Origin: Candidatus Gromoviella agglomerans
Lineage (GTDB): Bacteria > Pseudomonadota > Alphaproteobacteria > CAJXXZ01 > G021065005
Assembly: GCF_021065005.1 (NCBI RefSeq)
Contig: NZ_CP069247.1
Location: forward strand, 124,001 to 188,000
DNA length: 64,000 nt
Direction of reading: 5' to 3'
Below the pieces are notes generated by a model. That model saw only the letters and a program-made list of their open reading frames with translations. It had not been told where the DNA came from and made no database searches. Made by a program: the position numbers and the translations under genes. Position 1 is the stretch's first letter. Each line of letters begins with the position of its first letter. Below are positions 19,159 to 28,900 of this stretch, piece by piece.

Positions 19159-22100
19159 TTACCTATTCTTAGGCTTCTGCGGCTGCTGATTCTTCTTCTG
19201 CTGCTGCTGCTCCTGCTGCTGCGTCATAGTCTTCTCCTGCCGCTGATTATGCTTCTTCTTAGCAAAATACGCATTATTCTGATTATCATCAAACTGATTC
19301 TGGACTTTGGCATTCTTCTCATTCAATAATTCAGCCACCCTATCCTGCAAAGCAGACACATTAGTCTTCAATTGTTTAAGTTTCGTATTATCATTAATGG
19401 GAATCACCTTCAACTGATCGAATATATCAAAATATTTAACTGTATCAAGCATCAATTCATCTATACGAGAATTCAATATGACATTTTCTTTCTCCAATTC
19501 AGACAACTTTGCTTCATCTAGATCTTGTGCTTGCTGCTTCAACTCAGCCAACTGCTTCTTCAATTGTGCATTCTGAGTATTCAAATCAACCAACTGCTTC
19601 TTCAATTGTGTATTCTGAGTATTCAAATCAACCAACTGCCGCTCAAATTCACCTTTTTCTTGCGCAGATTGATTAGTCAAATCACTCAACTGCTGCTGCA
19701 ATGCTGCATTCTGAGTATTCAAATCAGCCAACTGCTCATCAAATCTTCCTTTGTCTTGCGCAGATTGATTAGTCAACTCAGCCACCTGCTGCTGCAATTT
19801 TCCATTCTGAGTAGTCAAGTACTCCACCCGACTATTCAATTCTTCATTCTGAGCCATCACCCTATCAAGTGCATTTTTTTCTTTATCAAATCCCATACTC
19901 AAATCATTCACCTGCTGCTCAAGGTCGTCTTTTTCTTGCACATATTTCGCATTCAAATCAAATATCTTCTGCTGCAATTGTCCATTCTGATTAGTCAACT
20001 CAGCCAACTGCTTATTCAAATCAGTAATCCGTATAGCAAATCCATCTCTTTCTTGCAATTCCCCAGTCAAACTAGTCACCTGCTTATTCAAACTATCTAT
20101 TTGATCCAAAGATATTCCTTTTTCTTGGTTAGATTTCTGAGTCAAATCATCCAACTGCTTATTCAATGCTGCATTCCAATTTTGAAAATCAGCCAACTGC
20201 TTATTCAATCCTTCATTCTGACTAGTCAAATTATTCACCTGCTGCTCAAGTACTCCTTTTTCTTGCACAGATTGATCAGTCAACCTATCCAACTCATTAT
20301 TAAATCTTCCTTTTTCTTTCTCAAATTGAGTATTCAAATCAGCCAACTGCTCCTCAAGTTCATCTTTTTGCCGAGATGTCTCCTCCAACTCAGTCAACCG
20401 CCGCCTCAATTCTCCATTCTGAGTATTCAAACCATCCACACGCCGATTCAATGCTGCATTCTGACTAGTCAAATCACGCACCTGCTGGTCAAGTGCATCT
20501 TTTTGCTGAGCTCTGTCCTCCAACTCAGCCAACCGCTTCTTCAATGCTGCATTCTGAGTACTCAAATCACCCAACTGCTCCTCAAGTCTTTCTTTGTCTT
20601 GCTTAGATTTCTGAGTCAAATTACCCAAATCATTGTTAAGTCTTCGTGTTTGTTCACCAAATTCCTGAGTCGAATCCTCCAATTCCATTTTCAAAGATCG
20701 AATCACGCCCTCTAATTCTGTACTACATGTTTCTGCATTCCTTACTTTAAGTTTGAGACTATTCACTAATGCTGCTTGTTCTTCAAGTTCTTTAGATTTT
20801 TCTTTCAACTGTGTTTGCAAATGTTGTACTCGTTTTGTCAAACTTTCAACTTGAGCTTTCAAAGAAACATTTTCAAGCCCAAGATTACCAAGAGAGAATT
20901 GGGATTGTTGCGCAACCATCAACTGCTGATTCAATTGTCCATTGTGATTTTGAAAGTGAACCACCTGCTGCTTCAATTGTTCATTCTGACTAGTCAAATC
21001 ACGCACATTCTGGTCAAGTCCTCCTTTTTCTTTCTTAGATTGCTCAATCAAACTAGTCACCCGCTGATTCAATTGTCCATTCTGAGTAGTCAAAGCATCC
21101 ACCTGCTGCTGCAATTGTCCATTCTGATTAGTCAAATCAGCCAACTGCACATTCAAATCAGCCACCTTCTGCTCAAGTCCATCTTTTTCTTGCTTAGATT
21201 GATTAGTCAAACTAGTCACCCGCTGATTCAATTGTCCATTCTGAGTAGTCAAATCACTCACCTTCTGGTGAAGTCCATCTTTTTCTTGCTGAGATTGCTT
21301 AGTCAAGTCAGCCAACTGCACATTCAAATCAGCCACCTTCTGCTCAAGTCCATCTTTTTCTTGCTGAGATTGCTTAGTCAACCTATCCAACTCATTATTA
21401 AATCTTGCTTTATCTTGCTGAGATTGATTAGTCAACCTATCCAACTCATCATTAAATCTTCCTTTTTCTTTCTCAAATTGAGTATTCAAATCAGCCAACT
21501 GCTTCTTCAATTTTCCATTCTGAGTATTCAAATCATATATTTGATTATGCAAACCAACCATTTTCATATTATCTTGCTTTAGTTGATTTAGTTGTGTTTG
21601 TGCATACAAAAGATCATCCTTCAATCCATCACTATATAACTTTAAGTCAACATTGGCATCACTCAAACCTTTGAACTCAAGACCAAGCTTTGTATGTTCA
21701 CCTCTAAGTTTTTCATGTTCATCTTTAAGTACTTGAAGTTCAAAAAATCTTGGATCAAGCGCTAATTTCGCGTTAGCAGTCTCAAGTTGTACAAGTGTTG
21801 CAGCTTGTAATTCAATCTGATTACGCATACTGTGAATTTGTTGATCCTTTTGTATACTTTCCACACTTAAAGTATGAAATCGTGTACTCAAGTCATCATA
21901 CCACTCATGATAATCATTGAACTGTTTGAAATAATAACTAGCAGCACCAGAAAGACAAGTGTTATGTTCACAAAGTTCAGCCAATAACTGCTTAACAAAA
22001 CTAACAGTAACAGTTTTATCATTCTGTTTTGTCCGCACATCATCAGCTATAAATCTCGCCCCTTTTACTACATTTCTATATTTTTCAACAACATTCTTCG

Positions 22101-25100
22101 ACTCATTTATCTCACGCTCTAGCTCTTTAGGTTTTACAATAAAAGATAATGTTTTACTCCAAGACCAAACCTCAGGCTCCAACGACCACAACTGCTGATT
22201 TTTTGCATACAATTTTTTAATTTCAGACTTAATCTGATTCTCATCTTTTAGAGAAGCAAATGTAGAATTGCATAATCTTGACAGTTGATTATAATCAACG
22301 TCTTCACCTAATATTTGTTTAAAATTAGCATATCCTCGTAGTGGAAAATTTATCATATCAAGAATATTCATCGCACTATTCTTGAAAGTTTTCCAATTCA
22401 TCTTAGTAGTAATATCAGTAATATTAAACAATACGAAAAAAACATTCAGATCATCACATTGTTTACGCCATCCTTCTACCTTATCCTTATTTGAAAATAA
22501 TCTTTTTATGTCTTCATCAGAATCATTACGGGACAACTCATCCCCCGGCCATTCTCCCATTTCGTTCAGATATTTTTTTATATTAGCAGTAGAGTCATAA
22601 ATATATTTATAACACTGAAAGGTATCAATCAGCAAATCAACAAACAGGTCTCGCACAGCTGCCACAGAGGCAGTGTCCAAAATTCTCATACGAAAGCCAA
22701 AATCTTCATCTAGTTTACGAATCCTATCATTATATTGTCTAGTAAGATCAACCTGCGCTTGTTCCAGCTGTGTCTTTAAATCATTTAACTGATTCGTCGG
22801 CAACTTCTGAGGAGAACCTCCTGCTTGCTGGGGTTTCTGTACTATCTGAGTCGTAAATATAGTATCAGCATCATCAGAAATATCATTCATATTAGCAAAT
22901 TCAAGCAACTTACTCCTTGATTTACAAAACCGCAATCTTAATTGTATCATTTCAGAATTAAGATACGCAGTCTCTTGAGTTTTTGATGCCAAACTAATCT
23001 GCAACTGCGCGTTCTCATCCGCCGCCTTCTGCAACTGCTGCTTCAACTGCGCGTTCTCCTCCGCCGCCTTCTTCAACCCCGCGTTCTCATCCGCCGCCTC
23101 CTTCTGCTGAGCCTTCAACTGATCGATCTGCTGCTTCAACTGCTTGATCTCATTCCTCAACTTAGTGCTCTCGTGGCTCAACCCCGTGTTCTGCTGATGC
23201 GCCTGAGACAACCCATTGTTAGACTGCTCCAGACGCCCCTTCAACTGATCGATCTCATCCGCCGCATGCTGCAACTGCTGCTTCAACTGCGCGTTCTCCT
23301 CCGCCGCCTTCTTCAACTGCGCGTTCTCATCCGCCGCCTTCTTCAACCGCGCGTTCTCCTCCGCCGCCGCCTTCTGCAACCGCGCGTTCTCCGCCGCCAC
23401 CTTCTGCAACTGCTCGATCTGCTGCTTCAACTGCGCGTTCTCCGCCGCTGCCTTCTGCAACCGCTCGTTCTGCTGCTCCAACCGCTCGATCTGCTGCTCC
23501 AACTGCTCGATCTGCTGCTTCAACTGCGCGTTCTCCGCCGCCGCCTTCTGCAACCGCTCGTTCTGCTGCTGAGCCTCCTTCTGCAACCGCGCGTTCTCAT
23601 CCGCCGCCGCCTTCTGCAACCGCGCGTTCTCCTCCGCCGCCACCTTCTTCAACCCCGCGTTCTCATCCGCCGCCTTCTTCAACTGCTCGATCTGCTGCTC
23701 CAACCGCTCGATCTGCTGCTTCAACTGCGCGTTCTCCTCCGCCGCCTGCTGCTGAAGCTCCGTCAACTGCTTCTTCAACTGCTCGTTCTCCGCCTCCACC
23801 TTATTCAACGTACATCTCGTATCAAACCGCTCATTATTTTTCTGAAGCTCTTTTATCTTGGAGGAAAGCTCATTGACATCATTTTTAGCACGAGCAACAA
23901 CCAGACTCAACTCACTCTTCAAATGCAAGATCATATTATCCGCCTGCTGCTGATCCAGCTTCAACCGCTCATTCTCCTGCTGCAAAGACAATGTGTTCAC
24001 ATTAACACCCGAACTCTGGCCGTCCTTCGTATTAAGACTATCCAAAGTAGATTGCAGATTACTCAACTGTTTACTCAATAATTTGTTTTGCTCATTAAGC
24101 CCTTCATTATTCAAACAAACAATACCACACTCCCTCTCCAATCTCATGATCTCAGCGTCCGCCAGCAAATGATCTTCATTCAATTGAGCCTGCAACCGCG
24201 CGATGTTATCCAACGCCTCATATATACACTTTTGCTTGTAATCGCTCTCCTTCTTCAACTGCGCGTTCTGCTGCTGCAACCGCCCGATCTCCTCCGCCGC
24301 ATTCTGCAACTGCTCGATCTGCTGCTGCAACCGCACGATCTGCTCCGCCAACTGCTTATTCAACTGCTCCTTCTCAGCCGCCGCCGCATTCAACTGAGCC
24401 TCCAACCGCCCGATCTGGTGCTGAGCCCCGTTGTTCTCCGCCGCCGCATTCAACCGCTGCTGCAACACCACGATCTCCTCCGCCGCCGCATTCAACTGAG
24501 CCTCCAACCGCTCGATCTGCTGCTGAGCCTGCTGCTCCAACTCTCTGTTATGCCCCACCAACTGCCCGATCTGGTGCTGAGCCCCGTTGTTCTCGTCCTC
24601 CGCCGCATTCAACCGCTGCTGCAACCGCACGATCTCCTCCGCCGCCGCCTTCAACCGATCTTTATAAGAGTACACCAATCTCACAAAACTACCATCATCA
24701 TCAGAATCCAGAAGATTCAATTTCTGATGCACATCATACCAATCATCTTCAATCATACGCTTTTCCATCAATGTCTGAAGACAGCCCAGCCTCTTCTCCA
24801 ACTCAACTTTATCTGTGTTCAACTGCGCACGCAAAGCCTCAACCTTACGACTATTCTTATGCATAGCCTGTAACCGATTGATCTCAGCATCCTTCTCACG
24901 TAATAGACGATTTAACAGCTCGTTCTCATTGGACAACTGATTGGTAAATTTCTGTCTATCCGCACCAGCCTTCAACTGCACATTCTCTTTCTTCAACTGC
25001 GCATTTTCTCGATCTTTTTCAGCAAGTTGTTGCTGCAAATTACGAATAATATCCTCTGGATCATATCCACGCTGAGCATTCAAATACTTTTGCGTAGCAT

Positions 25101-25674
25101 CCAATTGCGATGGCTGAACCTTAACCAGATTTATATGGACCCCACCTGGAGCAGCCTTGTTTTGCAGATTATAACCCGGAGCTGCTCCATACGGCCCAAC
25201 CGGCTTCCCATAAGCGTAAGGAGCTGCTCCATTTACGGAGCCAACCTTCCCCACATAACCCGGAGCTGCTCCATTTACGGAGCCAACCGGCCCCCCATAG
25301 CCAGGAGCTGCTCCATTTACGGAGCCAACCGGCTTCCCATAAGCGTAAGGAGCTGCACCATTTACGGAGCCAACCTTCCCCACATAGCCAGGAGCTGCTC
25401 CATACGGCCCAACAGGCCCCCCATAGCCAGGAGCTGCTCCATTTACGGAGCCAACCGGCTTCCCATAAGCGTAAGGAGCTGCTCCATTTACGGAGCCAAC
25501 CTTCCCCACATAGCCAGGAGCTGCTCCATTTACGGAGCCAACCGGCTTCCATCCACCAAATGGCGGACTATAAACATTATTCACATACGGCACTGCTTCC
25601 GTCGACCCATTCTTCGACGAAAGATGAAACTGATAAGAAATCAAACATAATAGTGGAATAAATACCTTTTTCAC
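19159..25674 (-). CDS. Giant exported coiled-coil protein, 2171 residues
   Basis: Largest of four paralogues; family not recognised. GTG start. The leader MKKVFIPLLCLISYQFHLSS ends near STEA (possible signal-peptidase site). Residues about 40-170 form nine GAAP-containing repeats (GSVNGAAPGYVGKV, GSVNGAAPYAYGKPV and GPYGAAPGYGGPV types). An anchor segment GGVHINLVKVQPSQLDATQK to IIRNLQQQLAEKDR follows and is shared by the three large paralogues. Then comes coiled coil (about 210-930, GC-rich, Gln/Glu/Ala), a mixed globular region (about 950-1300, with Trp/Cys/Phe), and a second, compositionally different coiled coil rich in LADLNTQ/LTNQ repeats (1330-2100), ending in a Gln/Lys tail. Two coiled-coil styles around a globular centre suggest assembly from modules. 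Predicted to be secreted or on the surface; role unknown. Confidence 0.85.
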   Translation of the reverse strand: MKKVFIPLLCLISYQFHLSSKNGSTEAVPYVNNVYSPPFGGWKPVGSVNGAAPGYVGKVGSVNGAAPYAYGKPVGSVNGAAPGYGGPVGPYGAAPGYVGKVGSVNGAAPYAYGKPVGSVNGAAPGYGGPVGSVNGAAPGYVGKVGSVNGAAPYAYGKPVGPYGAAPGYNLQNKAAPGGVHINLVKVQPSQLDATQKYLNAQRGYDPEDIIRNLQQQLAEKDRENAQLKKENVQLKAGADRQKFTNQLSNENELLNRLLREKDAEINRLQAMHKNSRKVEALRAQLNTDKVELEKRLGCLQTLMEKRMIEDDWYDVHQKLNLLDSDDDGSFVRLVYSYKDRLKAAAEEIVRLQQRLNAAEDENNGAQHQIGQLVGHNRELEQQAQQQIERLEAQLNAAAEEIVVLQQRLNAAAENNGAQHQIGRLEAQLNAAAAEKEQLNKQLAEQIVRLQQQIEQLQNAAEEIGRLQQQNAQLKKESDYKQKCIYEALDNIARLQAQLNEDHLLADAEIMRLERECGIVCLNNEGLNEQNKLLSKQLSNLQSTLDSLNTKDGQSSGVNVNTLSLQQENERLKLDQQQADNMILHLKSELSLVVARAKNDVNELSSKIKELQKNNERFDTRCTLNKVEAENEQLKKQLTELQQQAAEENAQLKQQIERLEQQIEQLKKAADENAGLKKVAAEENARLQKAAADENARLQKEAQQQNERLQKAAAENAQLKQQIEQLEQQIERLEQQNERLQKAAAENAQLKQQIEQLQKVAAENARLQKAAAEENARLKKAADENAQLKKAAEENAQLKQQLQHAADEIDQLKGRLEQSNNGLSQAHQQNTGLSHESTKLRNEIKQLKQQIDQLKAQQKEAADENAGLKKAAEENAQLKQQLQKAADENAQLQISLASKTQETAYLNSEMIQLRLRFCKSRSKLLEFANMNDISDDADTIFTTQIVQKPQQAGGSPQKLPTNQLNDLKTQLEQAQVDLTRQYNDRIRKLDEDFGFRMRILDTASVAAVRDLFVDLLIDTFQCYKYIYDSTANIKKYLNEMGEWPGDELSRNDSDEDIKRLFSNKDKVEGWRKQCDDLNVFFVLFNITDITTKMNWKTFKNSAMNILDMINFPLRGYANFKQILGEDVDYNQLSRLCNSTFASLKDENQIKSEIKKLYAKNQQLWSLEPEVWSWSKTLSFIVKPKELEREINESKNVVEKYRNVVKGARFIADDVRTKQNDKTVTVSFVKQLLAELCEHNTCLSGAASYYFKQFNDYHEWYDDLSTRFHTLSVESIQKDQQIHSMRNQIELQAATLVQLETANAKLALDPRFFELQVLKDEHEKLRGEHTKLGLEFKGLSDANVDLKLYSDGLKDDLLYAQTQLNQLKQDNMKMVGLHNQIYDLNTQNGKLKKQLADLNTQFEKEKGRFNDELDRLTNQSQQDKARFNNELDRLTKQSQQEKDGLEQKVADLNVQLADLTKQSQQEKDGLHQKVSDLTTQNGQLNQRVTSLTNQSKQEKDGLEQKVADLNVQLADLTNQNGQLQQQVDALTTQNGQLNQRVTSLIEQSKKEKGGLDQNVRDLTSQNEQLKQQVVHFQNHNGQLNQQLMVAQQSQFSLGNLGLENVSLKAQVESLTKRVQHLQTQLKEKSKELEEQAALVNSLKLKVRNAETCSTELEGVIRSLKMELEDSTQEFGEQTRRLNNDLGNLTQKSKQDKERLEEQLGDLSTQNAALKKRLAELEDRAQQKDALDQQVRDLTSQNAALNRRVDGLNTQNGELRRRLTELEETSRQKDELEEQLADLNTQFEKEKGRFNNELDRLTDQSVQEKGVLEQQVNNLTSQNEGLNKQLADFQNWNAALNKQLDDLTQKSNQEKGISLDQIDSLNKQVTSLTGELQERDGFAIRITDLNKQLAELTNQNGQLQQKIFDLNAKYVQEKDDLEQQVNDLSMGFDKEKNALDRVMAQNEELNSRVEYLTTQNGKLQQQVAELTNQSAQDKGRFDEQLADLNTQNAALQQQLSDLTNQSAQEKGEFERQLVDLNTQNTQLKKQLVDLNTQNAQLKKQLAELKQQAQDLDEAKLSELEKENVILNSRIDELMLDTVKYFDIFDQLKVIPINDNTKLKQLKTNVSALQDRVAELLNEKNAKVQNQFDDNQNNAYFAKKKHNQRQEKTMTQQQEQQQQKKNQQPQKPKNR
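25179..25552 (-). repeat. N-terminal Gly/Ala/Pro/Tyr repeat array of the 2171-residue protein
   Basis: Nine repeats, each encoding G-x-x-x-GAAP-x-Y-x-G-(K/P)-V, with DNA units of about 39-45 bp containing GGAGCTGCTCCATTTACGG on the plus strand. The paralogues at 30.4 kb and 33.8 kb have five and two copies, so copy number varies within one genome. All unit lengths are multiples of three, so gain or loss keeps the frame. Confidence 0.9.
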
Positions 25675-25701
25675 AAACTAAATTAAATGTATGAGTGTAT
25701 G

Positions 25702-25730
25702 AATTTACCAGTAATAAAAAGTTAATGCAA
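25702..25730 (-). promoter_or_regulatory. Predicted promoter of the 2171-residue gene
   Basis: Minus strand: TTGCAT (25730-25725), 17-bp spacer, TAAATT (25707-25702), about 27 bp before the GTG start. No Shine-Dalgarno precedes the start (ATTTAGTTTGTG). The block 25675-25786 is repeated almost exactly at 30426-30537. Confidence 0.6.
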
Positions 25731-25928
25731 TATCTTATTGAATTCCCCTGAGAAAACTCATATTGAGCTAAACTCTAATCCTGTTAAAAAGATTGCACGA
25801 TAATAACTGAATTGTAAATTCACTTCATCTGACCAAATAAATAATCACTTTCCAAAGAAGAGCGGCTATAACTCATACATTCTTCAAGATATTCAGAAAT
25901 TTCAGAAGAATGTTCAACTCAATTAAAC

Positions 25929-28900
25929 TCATACCTCATCAACTTGAATCGTCCTTAGCTCATAGACATTCTGCTGCTTCCGCTGAGCAAGCTCAGCCTC
26001 CAAGTCATCAATATGACCCTTCAACTGAACATTCTCCTCCAGCAACCGAGCAATCCGAGCCTGCAGCGGATCATTCAACTGAACCTTCAAATAATCAAGC
26101 TGACGCTGCAACTGATCAATCTCACTCTCCTCATCCTCATCCTGCTGAACCTGCTGACCATCATCCTCATCCTGCTGACCCTGCTGACCCTCATCCTCAT
26201 GCTCCTGCTGACCCTGCTCCTGCTGAGCCCGCAACTCATCAATCCGAGCCTGCAAGCGATCAATCTCCTCCTGCACCGCCGCATTCAACTGAGCCTTCAA
26301 CTGCTCGATCTGCTCCAGATCCGGCAATTGCTGCTGAGCCAGCGTCAACTGCTGCTGCAACTGATCGTTCTCTGTCGTAAACGGCTCGATCTGCTGCTGA
26401 GCCACATTCTGCGACTGATCGATCTCCTCAAACAACTCCTCCTGAACCTCCTGAACCTCCGGCAACACCGCTTCGTGACGCTGCTCATGGTAACTATTTA
26501 ACTGACGCCTGAATGCAGTAATACCATGGTCCACATTCGTATTCAACTGAGCCAGCATCCGAACAATCCGACCATGCAGCGGATCATTCAACTGAACCTT
26601 CAAATAATCAATCTGATTCTGCAAATTACCAATCTGATTCACCAGACCCTGATCCAATTGATCATTCAATTCAATAACCTTACCCTGCAACTCATCAATC
26701 CGAGCCCGCACCGCCTGCTGCTCCTCCTGCTGCTCCTGCTGCTCCTGCTGACCCTGCTCCTCCTCCTGCTGACCCTGCTCCTGCTGATTCTGCTGACCCG
26801 TCAACTGGGAGTGCAAATCAGCAATCTCCTCCTGCAAACCAGCAATCTTATTCTGCACCTCCTGATTCAACTGAGCCTTCAAATGAGCCATGTGACGCCG
26901 CAAATCAAGAATCCGAGCCTGCACCGTCACATTCAACCGAGCCTCCAACCGAGCATTCTCAACCTCAACACCCAGCAACCGAACAATCCGATCCTCCACC
27001 GACTGATTCAACTGAGCCTGCAAATCAGGAATCTGATTCTGCTGCAAATTAGCAATCTGATCCACCAGATCCTGATCCAATTTACCATGCAATTTAAGAA
27101 TCTGAGCCTCCAACTCATCAATCCGAGCCTGGTGATTCAGCTGATTCTGCAACTGAACAATATCATGCTGCTCCTTCTGCAACCGAACAATCTCATTCCA
27201 CACCACCGGTTCCAACTGACCCTTCAAACTAGCAACCTCACCCTCCAACTCATCAATCCGAGCCTGCACCGCCGCATTCAACCGAGCCTCCAACCGCTCG
27301 ATCCGCTGCTTCAACCGATCCCTCTCAACCTCAACCTCCAGCAACCGAGCAATCCGATCCTGCAGCGGGGCATTCAACTGAGCATTCAAATGAGGAATCT
27401 GATCATGCTGCAAATCAGCAATCTTATTCACCAGCTTCGGATCCAATTGACCATGTAATTTAACAACCTCACCCTGCAACTTATCAATCCGAGCCTGCAC
27501 CGCCTGCACCGCCTGCTGATCCTGCTGACCCGTCAACTGGGAGTGCAAAATATCAATGTCATCCTGCAACCGAACAATCTCATACCGCACCGGCTGATTC
27601 AACTGAGCCTTCAAATTAGCAACCTCACCCTGCAAAACATCAATCCGAGCCTGCACCGCCTCATTCAACTGAGCCACCAACTGCTCGATCTCCTCCGCCG
27701 CGCGCTGCTCCAACTCTCTGTTATGCCCCATCAACCGCCCGATCTGGTGCTGAGCATTCAAATTAACAATCTGATCCTGCACCTCCTGACACTGCTCCTG
27801 CTGAAACTGGAAATAATCAATATCAGCCTCCAAAGGAGCAATCTTATCCCGCAACTGCGCGTTCTCTTGCTGCAACCGCTCGATCTGCTGCTGAGCCTGC
27901 TGCTGCAACTCTCTGTTATGCCCCATCAACTGCCCGATCTCCTCCTCCAACCGCTCGTTCTGCTCCGCCAACTGCTGCTGAGCCAGCGTCAACCGCGCCG
28001 GCAACGGCACGATCTGCTCCGCCAACTGCTGCTGAGCCAGCCTCAACTGCTCGATCTGCTGCTGAGCCCCGTTGTTCTCATCCGCCGCCGCGTGCTGCTT
28101 CAACTGCCCGATCTCCTCCGCCAACTGCTCGTTCTGCTCCACCAACTGCTGCTGAGCCAGCCTCAACTGCCCGATCTCCTCCGCCAACTGCTGCAATTGC
28201 TCGATCTGCTGCTGAACCAGCCTCAACTGCTGCTGCAACCGCCAGTTCTCATCCGCCGCCTCATTCAACTGCTCGTTCTGCTGCTGAGCCCCGTTGTTCT
28301 CATCCTCCGCCGCGTGCTGCTGCAACGGCACGTTATCATACGCCAGCGTCAACTGCTGCTGCAACTGCTCGATCTGCTCCGCCAACTGCTGCTGCAACCA
28401 CTTGTTCTGCTCCGCCAACTGCTGCAATTGCTCGATCTGCTGCTGAACCAGCCTCAACTGCTGCTGCAACCGCTCGTTCTGCCCCGCCACCTCATTCAAC
28501 TGCGCGTTCTGCTGCTCCGCCGCCAACTGCTTCTTCAACTGCTCGTTCTGCTCCGCCAACTGCTGCTGAGCCCCGTTGTTCTCCGCCGCCTTCTTCAACC
28601 CCGCGTTCTCCTCCTTCAACTGCTCGATCTGCTGCTTCAACCGCACGATCTCCTCCTCCGCATTCTTCAACTGCTCCTTCAACTCCGCGTTCTGCTGCCC
28701 CGCCGCATTCAACTGAGCCTCCAACCGCTCGTTCTGCTGCTGAGCCCCGTTGTTCTCGTCCTCCGCCGCCTTCCGCTGAGCCAGCGTCAACTGCTCGTTC
28801 TCCTTCGCCACCAACTGCTGCTGCAACCGCACGATCTCCTCCTCCGCCGCCTTCAACTGATCGATCTGCTGCTGCAACTGCTCGATCTGCTTCTTCAACT

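Noticed and set aside
25169-25552. Alternative minus-strand frame through the GAAP array encoding Trp/Ser-rich peptides
   Set aside because: Same cause: tandem units in multiples of three. The frame joined to the leader and coiled coil is the coding one.
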